DNA of 64,000 nucleotides from Diploscapter coronatus (lineage: Eukaryota; Nematoda; Chromadorea; Rhabditida; Rhabditidae): contig OZ038422.1 in the NCBI GenBank assembly GCA_964036155.1, positions 27,179,201 through 27,243,200 of the forward strand, given 5' to 3'. The position numbers and the translations under genes were made by a program. The first letter of the stretch is position 1; every line of letters starts with the position of its first letter. The notes beneath the pieces are model-generated. The model was not told the origin of the DNA. It did no database searches and saw nothing but the letters and a program-made list of their open reading frames with translations. Of this stretch, positions 24,101 to 35,746 are shown one piece after another.

Positions 24101-25741
24101 CTATTGTCTATACATTTTTTTATTAAATTACATCTTTTAGAAGCAGCTCAGAATCTACAGCCCTCTCAATGTCTTGTCGTCGTTCGAGTTACAGACGAAA
24201 ATGACAATGGACCTCAATTCATGCATCTGAATGCGAATGGAACTTTGGTTGGCACTGTCTCCTACAATGCTGATCCACTCACTGCTGTCGCTAGATTACA
24301 GGTAAACTGAATTCTTGAATAAATAAATCTGAACTCTCGGATTTCTTGTAGAAAGTACTTCTAGATGATATTTAGGGAGTTCGTTATACATTAGGTAACA
24401 TTGAGTACCAAGTTTTATTCTAACATGCCATTTTGTCTAAAAACCTTATAAACCTTATCTAGAGGATATTCCTACCGAAAATCTGAAATATCGTTTTTAG
24501 AAGATCTATGAAGCGTTATTTTTCAGGCCCGAGATCCCGATACATCATCGCAAGTGAAGTATTCCTTGTCGGGCGAAGATGCAGAGTACTTCATGATGAA
24601 CGAAGAGACTGGAGTGGTTATGCTAGCCAAATCGATAGATGCCAATCCCACCAACGAATTCCACTTGACCGCGCGAGCCACGGACGGACAGCACAACGTG
24701 GAGGCCCCGTTCTCCATCTACAAACTGTCGCCCGACTCGAATTTGGTGCAGCTGACTGGGGAAATGCCCTCGAATGATGTGAACGAGGAGATGATTGCTA
24801 AGGCCGTCAGTGAGTCGTCGCAGGCCGAGGGCGCTGTGCTCGTCAAACAGCCCTACATCGACCAGAATGGAAAGGCCGATCCTAACAAGTAATTCTTACA
24901 ACTAGATGACAATTTAGCAACCTATGACATTATGACATGATACTTGAACAAAATAGGATAACGAAGAGAATGATATGATTGCATTTTATCATTACTTGCC
25001 ATATTTGCATCTCGATGTTGTACGGTCTTGCAAGCTATCGATTTTGTTTTTATCAGTCTCAAAGTTTCAAATTTCAGATCGCTGATCTATGTCTATGCCA
25101 CGAATCCTTTGACCCAAAAACCATATAGTCGAGAAGAACTGCAGAAGTACGTTTTAGTGTTTCAGATAGAAGTGATATTGTGACTTTAGAATGTTGGAAG
25201 CGCATGCGCAACAATTGCGTGCCAATTACGGAGTGTCTTCGATCGACTTATTGAATGCCCAAGGCAAGGGCATCTCCGCCCACTCTCTGTTGCTTCTACT
25301 CATCGCCATCATCGCTGTCGCGATCATTCTTCTGTCTGTTTGCCTTCTCATTTTGTGCTTCAAACGGTTTGCACTATTTTATTCATTTACGAATAATTAC
25401 TGAAGTTCAGAAGAGAAGGCAATCATGGGAAGCGTAACTCTGAAGGAGAATATATGGTTGATACGAGTGGAGTTGGGCCTCGGCCATACGACGTCGAATC
25501 GATCACCCGACAGACAGCACAGAAGGTGCTGGCTGGCCGGCCTCTGCCAGAGCCATTGACAGAGACCGTGGAAGTGGCCGTGTCGCCTGCGTTCATGGAC
25601 AGAAGCGAATCGAGCAGGGAGTTCTCGAATGCGGTCATTGAGACGACTAGGCCTTCGCTGCTGCAGTCCGCTCTGCAACGACAGAAAGTACACGCCATCG
25701 AGAATGCAATCAATGACAAAGACAAGGGACAAAGGAGCTAA
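12134..25741 (+). CDS. Large single-pass cadherin with multiple EC repeats
   Basis: Calcium-dependent adhesion receptor. ATG 12134 opens a signal peptide (MRNSFLFLILLYFSQVDA). Many small exons follow, encoding a long ectodomain of cadherin (EC) repeats. Calcium-binding linker motifs include DLNDNRPTF (about 13840), VDDVNDNPPKF (17557), LDVNDNAPQF (22758) and VTDENDNGPQF (24190). Degenerate linkers include TNPSAPVFEKETYDV (17908), DTQAPVRFSLPVYRL (20155), DMNEFRPEF (20498) and QANDHVPRF (20890). I count at least ten repeats. Thr/Ser/Pro-rich mucin-like insertions lie near 21725-21880 and 22230-22410. No EGF or laminin-G domain was seen. A transmembrane segment (SLLLLLIAIIAVAIILLSV, about 25280-25350) precedes a cytoplasmic tail of about 110 residues ending KDKGQRS, stop 25741. 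The tail shows no catenin-binding motif I can recognise. Several long introns (15343-16578, 16916-17493, 18342-18675, 18822-19535) hold no other gene. Orthology to a named nematode cdh gene is not determined. Confidence 0.88.
14545..14615 (+). repeat. Short dispersed repeat in a cadherin intron
   Basis: It shares AACTATCACGTT, a following ACAA..AA block and GAAG..CGGAGCTTGGGAACTCT-like sequence with 37390-37460 in a thioesterase intron. Similarity also seems to extend upstream (GTGAACACATTTT and AATGAACACATTTT). This is a fragment of an unidentified dispersed element. Confidence 0.5.
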
Positions 25742-26195
25742 AGCCAACAGACCTCTTCTTCTGTATTCTACAAACCCAGTGCCTTAACCTCGACGAACAA
25801 TTCTAGACAATCCTTCCTCTAGTTGATAGTCAAACATTGTCAATTGACATTTCATTTCATCATCATTTCCAAAGTGCATATTCACATTGCTGCGGGTGTT
25901 CCTCAGAAACATAATGTCAAATATTGTGTAGCTGTATATATTCTGACCATTTGCTCATAATAATTCATAGAACATATTCTACTTGTTGATTTATTCGACT
26001 AATTGTGAATTTTCTCACCGCTCTACCTGCTTAGACCGAAACATAGTCTTGCTCACTTCCTCAAACACTTATTATTCTTCACACTATTCATTCAAAGAGT
26101 GCTTCCATTTGCAATTGACCTGTGTGTAATTTCGACTGCCCTATTTAAATCTCGGTGCTTCCTCTAGAAAATATTCGATTTATCGCCTGGCAGAT

Positions 26196-26564
26196 TCACT
26201 TCTCTAGACATGAATAAACAACTTTAATAAATGAGAAGATTTGTTGAAGTACGGCCAGACATAATTGCGATGATGTCCATGTACTGGCGTATTGGTTGTG
26301 CAGTCTGCTAATTTCGTCAAACCAGTTTTTGTTGTTTCGCCCTTTCAATTTTCTGCCCATCAATATAATTTTTGCCGTGATAATGCATCTCCTCTCGTCC
26401 ATGTCCAAATGTGACGATGCGTCGATTTTCTCCTCGAGTTGCCAAGTGCCGACGATTCTCATCGATTGTAATCCTTTCCTTCGATTTGTTCGTGACCTTT
26501 CCAAATCTCCCTGCCTATCATCTAGAAGATATCCCATCATTCCTTTCTTCTTCTTCTCTATCAA
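26196..26564 (-). CDS. Doubtful hypothetical ORF
   Basis: An open frame of 122 codons with no ATG at its upstream edge. It includes SMRIVGTWQLEEKIDASS and RLHNQYASTWTSSQL. I recognise no family. It lies in an 1.1 kb gap between two plus-strand genes. The residue composition looks more protein-like than the neighbouring shadow frames, but there is no domain, signal peptide or partner exon to support it. Confidence 0.2.
   Translation of the reverse strand: MIEKKKKGMMGYLLDDRQGDLERSRTNRRKGLQSMRIVGTWQLEEKIDASSHLDMDERRCIITAKIILMGRKLKGRNNKNWFDEISRLHNQYASTWTSSQLCLAVLQQIFSFIKVVYSCLEK
26213..26218 (+). promoter_or_regulatory. Candidate poly(A) signal of the cadherin gene
   Basis: AATAAA 472 bp past the cadherin stop codon, with a second AATAAA about 14 bp downstream. 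The assignment is positional only. Confidence 0.4.
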
Positions 26565-26889
26565 TCAATTTGCCATAAATCATCAGATCATGATCTCATT
26601 CATCAGATTTTCTGTAAAAATTAGTTTCTCTGAATTTCTTTAAATCCACCGTGAATTCGTGTGGTTTACCTAACGGAATTTTGTGTACGATGAACTTATC
26701 TATGAATGAAGAATGTGATGAGAAAAAGGGAAATGATTGATGAGGTTAGAGATTGAAAAACGCTGTGATTGTAGATGTGAATTGTGGGAGACGATCTGCC
26801 CTTTCCTATTTCATAATCGATATGTTCTTCAGATATTGATACGTTTCTACTTGAAATCTGTAATTTGAACAAGTCCTGCCTTATTCAAT

Positions 26890-29800
26890 ATGGGCTCCTT
26901 GTACAGGAGTGAGCCTATGAAACTGTGTCAGATGATCATTGCAAAGGAGTCCTGTTATGACATTGTGGGGCAGTTGGGAAAGCTCAACAGTGTGCAATTC
27001 AACGATGTAGGCGCTTTATCACTATCATGAAGATATAATATTTTTAGCTGAATACAAATATTGGCCAGTTCAGTCGAACGTTTGTGAATCAAGTGAGAAG
27101 ATGTGAAGAATTGGAAAGAAAGCTCCGTAAAGACTGATCTTCGTTGATATTTAAACTCAGGTTCTTTTTAGGATTTCTTGAAAGACAAGTAGTGGAATGC
27201 GTGCCTGAGATTGAGCCAGAGAAAATTGATATGGAGAATTTGGAGACTCCGACTCTGGCTGAAGTCAACCAGTTGGAAGTGCGGCTCGATGAATTGGAGA
27301 AGAACTTCACAGAGCTCAACACGAATGACTGTCAGCTGAGGAAGAATCTGAACGAGTGCAAGGAGAAGAAAGGCATCTTATATGGGGTCGAGGATTTCTT
27401 CAAAGTGGTTAGTACAAAAGTTCGAATAGAAGATATTAGAGGGGAAGTGAATTATAGCACTCGGAATCCCAAACGATGCAGAACATAGAGTCATACGACG
27501 AAGAGCAATTTGCAATGTCATTTTCGTTGGGAATGAATCCTCAGGGCACTGTCTCTTCTGGAGCAGATATTCCATTGACGCCATTATTGAGCGAAGAAAC
27601 GAGTGAAAATGCTTGGTAGTAGTGGGGTATCAGTTAAAAGTTGCCTAATTGATGACTTTTCAGGTTCACGGCGGGAGTGATTCCGTCGAACAAGAAAGTC
27701 ACATTTGAGCGAGTCCTGTGGAGAGCCTGCAGAAGGACTGTCTTTGTGTGGACCTCTGAAGAGGAATTGGTATTGGACGATCCTGTTACAGTAAACTTAC
27801 AAGCTATTAAAGTTTGAAGAGTTAGTATCTTTCAGTTGGAGAAAGTTAGAAAAGTTGTGTTTTTGGTGTTCTTCAAAGGCGAGAGTCTAAAGCAGATTAT
27901 TGACAAAGTTTGTGACGGGTAAGTACTAATTGTATTATGACTTGGAATTGTCGCACACGCATTTTCAATAGTGAAAACTCATTTGGAAATGCTGCAATAT
28001 GATTTCGAAGGATGCGTAACGTTATCCACCGAAACATCAGAAATGCTAGGTAAGAGATAGGGCAAGGGTAGGGAAAGTTTGAAAATATATTGATGCAGGA
28101 TAAGGTTAGATACGTAGTTATTATAATAAAGGATAGGTCATGGTAGGAATGAGTGAATGAATATTTAACGCGGGACATGATATCGAAAGGCTAAATCGAT
28201 AAAAAATAACTTTGGGTATCCATTTTGAAATTCCCTCGTATATTACAATACATTTTATTTATTTATTTCTGCCTCTTCCACACTTTAGTGAACAAAGCTA
28301 CTATTACAATAGCTTTGGTGAATAACGCTACACACCCTTCCAAACCATGTTGCAACACCCCCAGGGAAGCGTTGCGTCCTCTTCATGCTGCGACGCTGTG
28401 TCGTTGCCACAATGCCAGGACTCAAATTTTATAGGTTAGAAGAAATGTTCATAAATTCTATAGATTCAACGCGCATCAATATCCCTGCCCGAAGACTTCA
28501 GCAGAGAGGCAGATCTCGATAATCCACACGACAGAACGAATCAAGGACTTGGAGATCGTGACGAGGGAAACGGCCAGGCATCGATATGAAGTGATTTGAT
28601 TGAATTGTGAAAGACATCCTTTCTGATTTTTATAATTAGAGGCTGAAGGGATTGGCGTCGGATTTGCCTAAATGGCTGAAAGCAGTCCACATGCAGAAGT
28701 CCATATATCATGTTATGAACAAGTTTACAGTAAGGAATAATTGCTTGTAAATAGGGGAGGTCAATTTACGAAAATTTTCAACAGTCATATGGCAGAAGGT
28801 CGGGACGAGGTGGAACTCGTAATATTTTAATTTAGGTGGACACAAATGGATTTTTGGCAGCAGAATGCTGGATCCCTCAGAGAGACATTGACGTGATTCG
28901 ACAGGCCATGCACGATGGATATGTAAAAGAACTAAAAATTTTGTGGAGATCTATAAAATTTAGCAAATTAGCGGCACTGAAGTTGCGCCAATTTTGAATA
29001 TCGTCAAGACGAAGGTTCAACCGCCCACATTTCATAGGACTAACAAATTTACACATGTATGAGAAAAAACTTTACAGATCGTTCTATATTTTACTGTAGG
29101 TGTTCCAAAGCATAGTCGATTCATATGGAATTGCTTCTTATCGTGAAGTCAACCCAGCTCCTTACACAATTATTACTTTCCCATTCATTTTCGCAGTCAT
29201 GTTTGGAGACGCAGCACATGGGCTCATTCTGCTGCTAGCTGGCTTATTCTTCATCTTTAACGAGAAGAAAATCACCTCTGCTCGAATACAAGATGAGGTT
29301 TGAACATTTCATTTAGTTTTTTTTTAGAAAATTGATACAATTTCAGATTTTCAATACATTTTTCAATGGTCGCTACTTAATCGTGTTGATGGGCCTATTT
29401 TCAATTTATACGGGAACTCTCTACAACGACGCATTCGCCAAATCAGTAAATGTGTTTGGAAGCTCGTGGTCTTCACCGTACAAGTAAAAAACAATATTTG
29501 GTCATTCAATAAGCTTTTGGAATTAAACAAATTTGCATGTGTATTTTCTTCGTACCACACTGATTAGAGACTGTGGAAATAGCATTGAAGTTAGAGATTA
29601 ACAATATTTTCTAAATCACAATAACATATATTAGATATAACACGATATGCGAAAGAAAGAAGTTTACGCTATGATATTTTAGTGACTCAGAAGTAGTGTC
29701 ATGGATAAGAACTGAAAAGGAAGCAGGCAGGAAGATGGATGTGACTTTAGATCCTACAAATGCTTACGATGCTGAGGTTTCAGTTACTGAAATTTTTCCT

Positions 29801-31240
29801 ACTGTCATATTTCTCAGAGAGGTCCGTATCCCTGGGGAGTAGACCCCATTTGGAACATAGCGGAAAATCGATTGATCTTTCTCAACTCGATGAAAATGAA
29901 GGCCTCTGTTCTGCTCGGAATCATCCAAATGACATTCGGGCTCTTCCTATCGCTGCTCAACTTTATGTATGTTTTTGTTATTTGTTTAGAGATTGAGTAT
30001 GATTTAGTCACAAGCGATCGCTAGCTGATATTTTCTTCAACTTTCTACCACAGTTGATCTTCATGAGTTGCATTTTCGTCTATCTGTGCGTTCAAATTGT
30101 TATCAAGTGGATTTTCTTCTCCGCCCATCCAGATACAATTTTCGGAATGGATTATCCAGGCTAGAATTAAATTATTCCACGAAGGTCAACTTTCCAATTT
30201 AGGTCCCAACTGTGCGCCCTCACTACTCATCAATCTGATCAACATGTTCATGCTGAAATCCCGTCCTCTGGGCTATTACGACGAGAAGGGCAATATTCAC
30301 CAGACCTGCTACCTCAATCAGTGGTATCCGCAAGAGAGTCTGGTGGAATTGATCCTGCTAACTATCGCGATGTGCTGTGTTCCAATAATGCTGTTTGGAA
30401 AGCCTCTTGCTTCGTATTTTGCTGAGAGACGAAGGAAAGCCTTGTTAAAGAAGGGCGTTCGAAAAATGACTAGCGTTAGTTGAAGCCTATAATTTGGTAG
30501 CTAAAAACGTTATAAATTTAGGGAGATGAAGTCGAAACGTTGATTGGTCCTCCAGATAATTCATATGGAGTCTCAGCCACTCCAGTTGCTACAGTTCCCT
30601 CCACTCCAGCCACAGCAGGCGTTTCCAACAATCCGTCTGTCAATTCGCCACCCAATTTCCCCATAACTAAACCAATTCCTCGCTCTATGCCCAAGAAGCC
30701 AGCACAAGAGCCCCACTCGATGAGTGATTCTCTTGTGCATCAGGCCATCCATAGCATTGAATTCGTCCTCGGCTGCGTCTCCCACACCGCCTCATATCTC
30801 CGTTTGTGGGCTCTCAGTCTTGCTCATGCTCGTAAGTCATCAATTCGCCACTCCTTCATTTCTTTTCTTTCTCTAATTCAGAGCTATCTGAAGTACTATG
30901 GCATATGTGCTTGATGTCCGGCTTGCATTTGTTCGAGGGAAATCGAGTGCTCAATGCGATCATCGCCTACATTGTCTTCTTCATCTTCGCCACAATGACA
31001 CTGGGTATTCTCGTTATGATGGAAGGCCTGTCTGCATTTCTGCACGCTTTGCGTCTTCATTGGGTCGAATTCCAGTCGAAATTCTACCAGGTAAAATGCT
31101 AGTCATTTAGATTCCAATTTTAATTCTAGGGCTCTGGCACAGCATTCGCCCCGTTCTTCTTGAGAGACGGATTGGAAAATGCACAGTCGATATCTGAAGA
31201 AGTAGATCGAATTGCAGAAGTATCTCGAAGAGCAGAATAA
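26890..31240 (+). CDS. V-type proton ATPase subunit a (V0 sector)
   Basis: Membrane stator/translocation subunit of the V-ATPase, which pumps protons into endolysosomes or across the plasma membrane. It starts [19 protein letters not shown], typical of the family. The cytosolic N-terminal half follows: [20 protein letters not shown]; the [10 protein letters not shown] heptad region; [31 protein letters not shown] spliced to [15 protein letters not shown]. The membrane half follows: [54 protein letters not shown], and [18 protein letters not shown] with the essential Arg of the proton path. The end is [19 protein letters not shown] and TAA 31238-31240. There are about 16-18 exons. The intron 27919-28464 is the longest. 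The loop before the Arg-containing helix (about 30520-30740) is an enlarged Pro/Ser/Thr-rich insertion. Nematodes usually have several a isoforms, and I cannot say which one this is. Confidence 0.93.
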
Positions 31241-31407
31241 TCGAGTCCATTCAGTGCGAGTTATTTACTAGGAATCGCTATTTTAAAATATTATACCGCT
31301 AAAGTATTGGTAAGGAATTTTTCAAGTTTATTTTTCCTTTGATGGAAAGTTTATTATGCTCAGATAAATAATATGCAGAGAGCTGAAGAGTAAATGAATT
31401 GCCCAGA

Positions 31408-31413
31408 AATAAA
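31408..31413 (+). promoter_or_regulatory. Candidate poly(A) signal of the V-ATPase a gene
   Basis: AATAAA 168 bp downstream of the stop codon. Confidence 0.45.
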
Positions 31414-31450
31414 TATTAACTTTCACGTATATCACAGGGATTTGAAACTA

Positions 31451-31928
31451 TTGAGCTGGTCCATAAGTTCGTAGCGGGCCTAATAACTTTGTTTGTATTT
31501 GACGAATCCAAGTGGGGTGTTCTGTATTAATATCACTAACGTATAGGCTTTTCCATAATATATCTCAGGATCTGTGGCTTCACTTAGTGCGCGCGCGCGA
31601 AGCGACATGTCTCTACATAGTGGCTACTCTTAGGTAAAAAATCGAATTTTTTAAAAGTGGTCAAGCCATGTCAAATTGGGTAGCAGTCGACTCGCCATTA
31701 AACCCTAGGAAACTTTTATATTGTAGCATGAAATGATCCCTTTATTGGGATCCTAAAAGTTAGGTTCGTTTTGCATGCCGTTACGCGTAATATCTGAAAG
31801 AACGGAGTCGAGAAGTAGATCTTTGAAAATCCAATACGTCAGTGGTATTATTGCAGAAAAGCTCATTTGGATTCGCTAGATACGAAGAAACTTATTCGGG
31901 TATGCTACGAACTTATGGACCAACACAA
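31451..31928. mobile_element. Mariner-like MITE, 478 bp, flanked by TA
   Basis: The left end TTGAGCTGGTCCATAAGTTC and right end (reverse complement TTGTGTTGGTCCATAAGTTC) form inverted repeats. Similarity continues inward past GTAGC and CGAATCCAA to an ACTRACGTAT block, giving arms of 100 bp or more. TA dinucleotides flank both ends. No transposase frame is present. GGTCCATAAGTTCGTAGC-type ends recall Tc1/mariner elements (inference). It sits about 48 bp beyond the stop codon of the minus-strand kinase gene, so it may contribute to its 3' UTR. Confidence 0.75.
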
Positions 31929-31975
31929 TAAACAATATAGAGAAGGTGAATCCATGATACATCACATTTTTCATG

Positions 31976-34900
31976 TCAAATGTCCGAGAGAAGGTCTTCT
32001 GGAGTGAGTGGAGTGGTTGTTGAATGTTGGACTGAAGTTGATTCGAGTGAAGTCTGTGACTGTCCGAGGGAAGCAGAGAAGGGGTTGTCATAGAGAGACC
32101 AATCTATCGAAACAAATAATGGGTGAAGTCGAAGTTCGTCCAAAGAGGGGCGAAGATTTGGGTCGATGTTCAAAGTCCTGATAATTTTAGACCAACTATT
32201 TTAGTTATATTCAAAATTGCTTACAAACTCAGTAGATTTCTCGCAGCATGTGAAATGATACAATATTCGGGAATAGGGATTTCGGCCATTCTGGCGAGTC
32301 CATGGGGCGCTGCATTTGCTAGAGAACGGCCGGTTAGAAACTCGAAGAAAATAGCTCCAAAGCTATAGACATCGCTCGATGAGTGACACTTGTAGTCATA
32401 TTGGAAGCACTCTAAACTTTTTAAATGAGCTCTGAAGATTTCCATCTATACCTGGTGCCGAATATCCTTCGACATATTTTCTTCTTCGATTTACAGAGTT
32501 CCATTCAGCGCAACAACTCAAAACGAGGTTTGCATTGCAATCGATGAGAATATTCTTGGGTTGCAAATCGCAAATGAACTGCTCGTGTTCACTGTGCAGA
32601 ATGTACAAATTACTAATGATCTGAGCAGACCAATGGATTATTAGAATTTCGGGGAGCGGTCTAAACCATATCAATATAATTTTCTCAATAAAAAATACAC
32701 CGACTTATTCGAAGGCCAGAATTTTCGTCTATGACTTGGGCCAGATAGATAACTTCTCGCTTCTAATAATGCATGAGCGAGTTTTTCTTCGGAATCTGAA
32801 AGAAAATCTTATGACTTTAGATTTTAGGATTATTGGAACCTCTAACAGGTAGCGTTTTAGTATTGAGCTGAACGGGAGCAGGCGATTCTTCCTTAGCGAT
32901 GATCGTATCGGAGAATTGTTGCGCGATGTCGCCCACAATCGAGAAGTCACCAGGTTCTGCCTGAACTTCCCCAGTCGCGTCTTCTCCCATCGAACACACA
33001 ACTGCATCGCTGTTCGATGGATCTTCTGTCTACAATAACAAGTCCTTTCGTTTATTCTCCAATTCGATTCAATTCAATTCAATTCAGTCTTACGCTTTGA
33101 TTTTCATCCCTCATTTGAGCAACTCGTTCAAAATCAACACCTACAGAGAAACGGAGTCTTTTGCCTAAACCCTATTCTCTGAAAGAATACTTGAATTTCA
33201 TACAAACCAGCATAGACAAACGATTTGTTCCGTTCGTTGCTCTTAGCAACTTCTGCATCGATTTCATCTCCGTTCAGCGATAATAACCATCGGCTTTCGC
33301 AAGTATCGAGATAATTTTCCTTAAAATAACAAATCTTACAATTCAATCGAATTCCTAAACTCACAAGAAAACTCCAAAGTCTCCCAGTAGGCACATAGAC
33401 CAAGAGTAGAATGATGAAACTTTCAGTTTCGAAGAATTTGATCAGTTGAGCAGAGTGAGGCACATTTGTGGGCAGTTGAATTCGCCCCGTTTCTTCTTTC
33501 TCCACCAATTTCATTACGAATTTCTCATTCGTCTGCTTTTCTTCGACCAAAATGACTCTTGACGACTCTTCCACAGATGGAATGACGCCGATGAAGCGGT
33601 AGTTTTTCAGGGAATGATTTGAGCAATGAAATGCAAGAATATTAGGGTCCTATTAAATTCGGATGAAAAGGTTAATTAAAAGTAATCTGTCATACTTGCA
33701 TAGTTGAATTTAGTAGGCCATCGATATTGAATGCCGACCCGTCATAAGCCAAATAATTCCGAAATAGTCGTTCTGCTCTGACCAAGTATTTAGCCGTATT
33801 CCTCCTAACTGCATTCCTTTTTGCCACATCAGATTCAAGTTGAATTCCCTTCAATCGGCCACAACTTTGACAATTCGGATTCAATATTCACCTGCATCAA
33901 GCTGCTGGCAGCATTCTTGTAGCACTGGAATGCCAATTCGTATGCGTGTTCCTGCTCAGCCCTCTGTGCAGTTGCCACTAGGTGGCCGGCTCGAACCAAG
34001 TAGTCACTCGAAGTCAATTGCTCGGAGATGGCTTGTGAATTAGAAGACAGTTTAGGGAATATCCGCCTCATGTCAAAGTGCCTGGGCTGTGTCAGGACTT
34101 GTGCATTGCCTTAAGTCAACATTCGTTTCAATTAATGCATAGTCATTCTTCATCAACCTTCAGAATCCAGTGCGACATCGGGGAATTGAAATTCTTGCTG
34201 TTGAATTACTGTGCTTTGATTCGTCTAAATTCGAACAGAAATAATTTATTTAGGCACGCACAACATAAGTCTAATCGTCATTTTAAAAGACAAAATAGGT
34301 ATAGACTAGAAATAGAAGGAAACATTCAGATTCAGAAAGATACTTAGGTATGGCCAAGTGAATTTAACTGAGAACTTAGGTACTGGCTTATTGAATTGTC
34401 AGAGCGTGGATTCAAATGAGTCTATCATCACTGATTTCACTGACTTGTTCTGGCTGTTCTGGCAGGTCGTCTGCTGGCTGGGAAGAGGTCGATTCATTTG
34501 GAGGAATTTCTTCTTGTCTAAACTCCGAGGGCGAACCGGAAGAATGCATGGTGATTGGAGCGTCCATTATATTGCCTGATTCATACAGAAAGGCATCTGG
34601 AGTCGCACTTCTAGCCGTATTGGCTCTTTCTTTGGCTTTCTTAAATTTCTCACTTCAATCCAATTATTTCAGGATAGTTCTTACTTCAACAAATTCCTGC
34701 AGTAGTCTTGATTTCCTCAGAACTTCACTATCCAGTACAAAATTGATGAATTGCTCCGTAGCCCGTTTCCTTTCTTCAACCACAGCCGGTTCAGTACTTC
34801 CAATCAACTTAGGAGTTGGGAAAGTAGGGAATGTGCCTCTCAGATATAACTGCAGAATGAAATGTGTTCGATTAATCAATTCAGTCGTTCACCTGCTTGT

Positions 34901-35280
34901 GTAACTTAGCGAGTCCCGCGTGCAATCGATTTAGTTCTTTGTATCGAGTGGTCAAGTAGAAGGTCCTTGGATCCTGTTGAAGAATGTTGACAGGGGAAAG
35001 CTATATATATAAATTCAGAGATTATATTTTACAAAAAAAAAAAATATATATATATATATGTTTGGAGTTACCTTAATTTCCAAGTCATAGTCGACATGAG
35101 TGCTGCTGAATGTCCTCACTTCTCTGCTATCAGTAATTGTGCAATTGCCTGACCATGACGTCTAATAATTTATTTTGATGAATTACTTGATTTCAAAAGA
35201 AGTAAATATACTTTTGGTTGGAAGAGCAGTTGACCGATGTCAGTCGTGCAGTAGGATTCATCCGGATAGAGATGGCTCAT
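31976..35280 (-). CDS. rps6kc1: PX-MIT-pseudokinase, RPS6KC1 (RPK118)-like
   Basis: Endosomal/phosphoinositide-binding adaptor family. ATG 35280 (MSHLYPDESYCTTDIGQLLF) leads into a PX domain (ITDSREVRTFSSTHVDYDLEIK, split here as seen; then LYLRGTFPTFPTPKLIG and a Glu-Arg-rich helix EERKRATEQFINFVL). A MIT domain follows (YLVRAGHLVATAQRAEQEHA, YELAFQCYKNAASSLMQ; then VRRNTAKYLVRAERLFRNYL). The C-terminal kinase-like domain is split across exons from 33574: VILVEEKQTNEKFVMKLVE with the VAIK-type Lys; PTGRLWSFLVSLG; the catalytic loop reads FICDLQPKNILID; the DFG position reads LSCCAEWNSV; and SSDVYSFGAIFFEFLTGRSL precedes RPSLDELRLHPLF. The HRD histidine and arginine and the DFG motif are replaced, so it is likely catalytically dead, as in the vertebrate homologue. 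The kinase halves are separated by a low-complexity linker. Stop 31976-31978. Confidence 0.88.
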
Positions 35281-35746
35281 TCTCGAGCATACCTCAAACC
35301 GATCAATTCAATCAATGTGGCAGTCAATGCAAAGATAACCAATTCGTGATCGATATTTTAAATCACGATGCAACAAAATATACAAAAGAGATTATGTTTT
35401 TATCAGGCACAAAGCAATAGCTAACTGAGTCGATTCGTGGCATGAAGTGCTAAACAGCAGAGCTAAAGATGGAGTATTTATCGCTAGCATTCCTTTTGAA
35501 ATTACCGTATTTATTATAATAGAAAGAGATCTCTAATAGAAGGGCACCCGCCAAATCCCAAATCTATCGATTACCCAGATCAGATCATCTCAAAAATACG
35601 TTTGTAGCATTGAATAACCTATGCTTATCAAAATCTAGTGTATGAATCCATGGAAGAGGTCATATATGAAGTTGATAAGAATTTGTTTTTTTTTATTATC
35701 ATCTTTATTTTCTAACTTTATTCACAAAGATGAACAATTTGCAAAT
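35281..35746. other. Intergenic, no feature seen
   Basis: Spacer between two minus-strand genes. I see no gene, repeat pair or structured element in it. Confidence 0.5.

Larger units (their letters stand above)
25742..26889. other. Cadherin 3' region and spacer before V-ATPase
   Basis: Probable 3' UTR of the cadherin gene followed by an intergenic spacer. It contains one unsupported minus-strand open frame (26196-26564), listed separately. Confidence 0.4.
31241..31975. other. Convergent intergenic region (V-ATPase / PX-MIT-kinase)
   Basis: It lies between the stop codons of two convergent genes. It holds the V-ATPase poly(A) signal and a mariner-like MITE. Confidence 0.5.
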
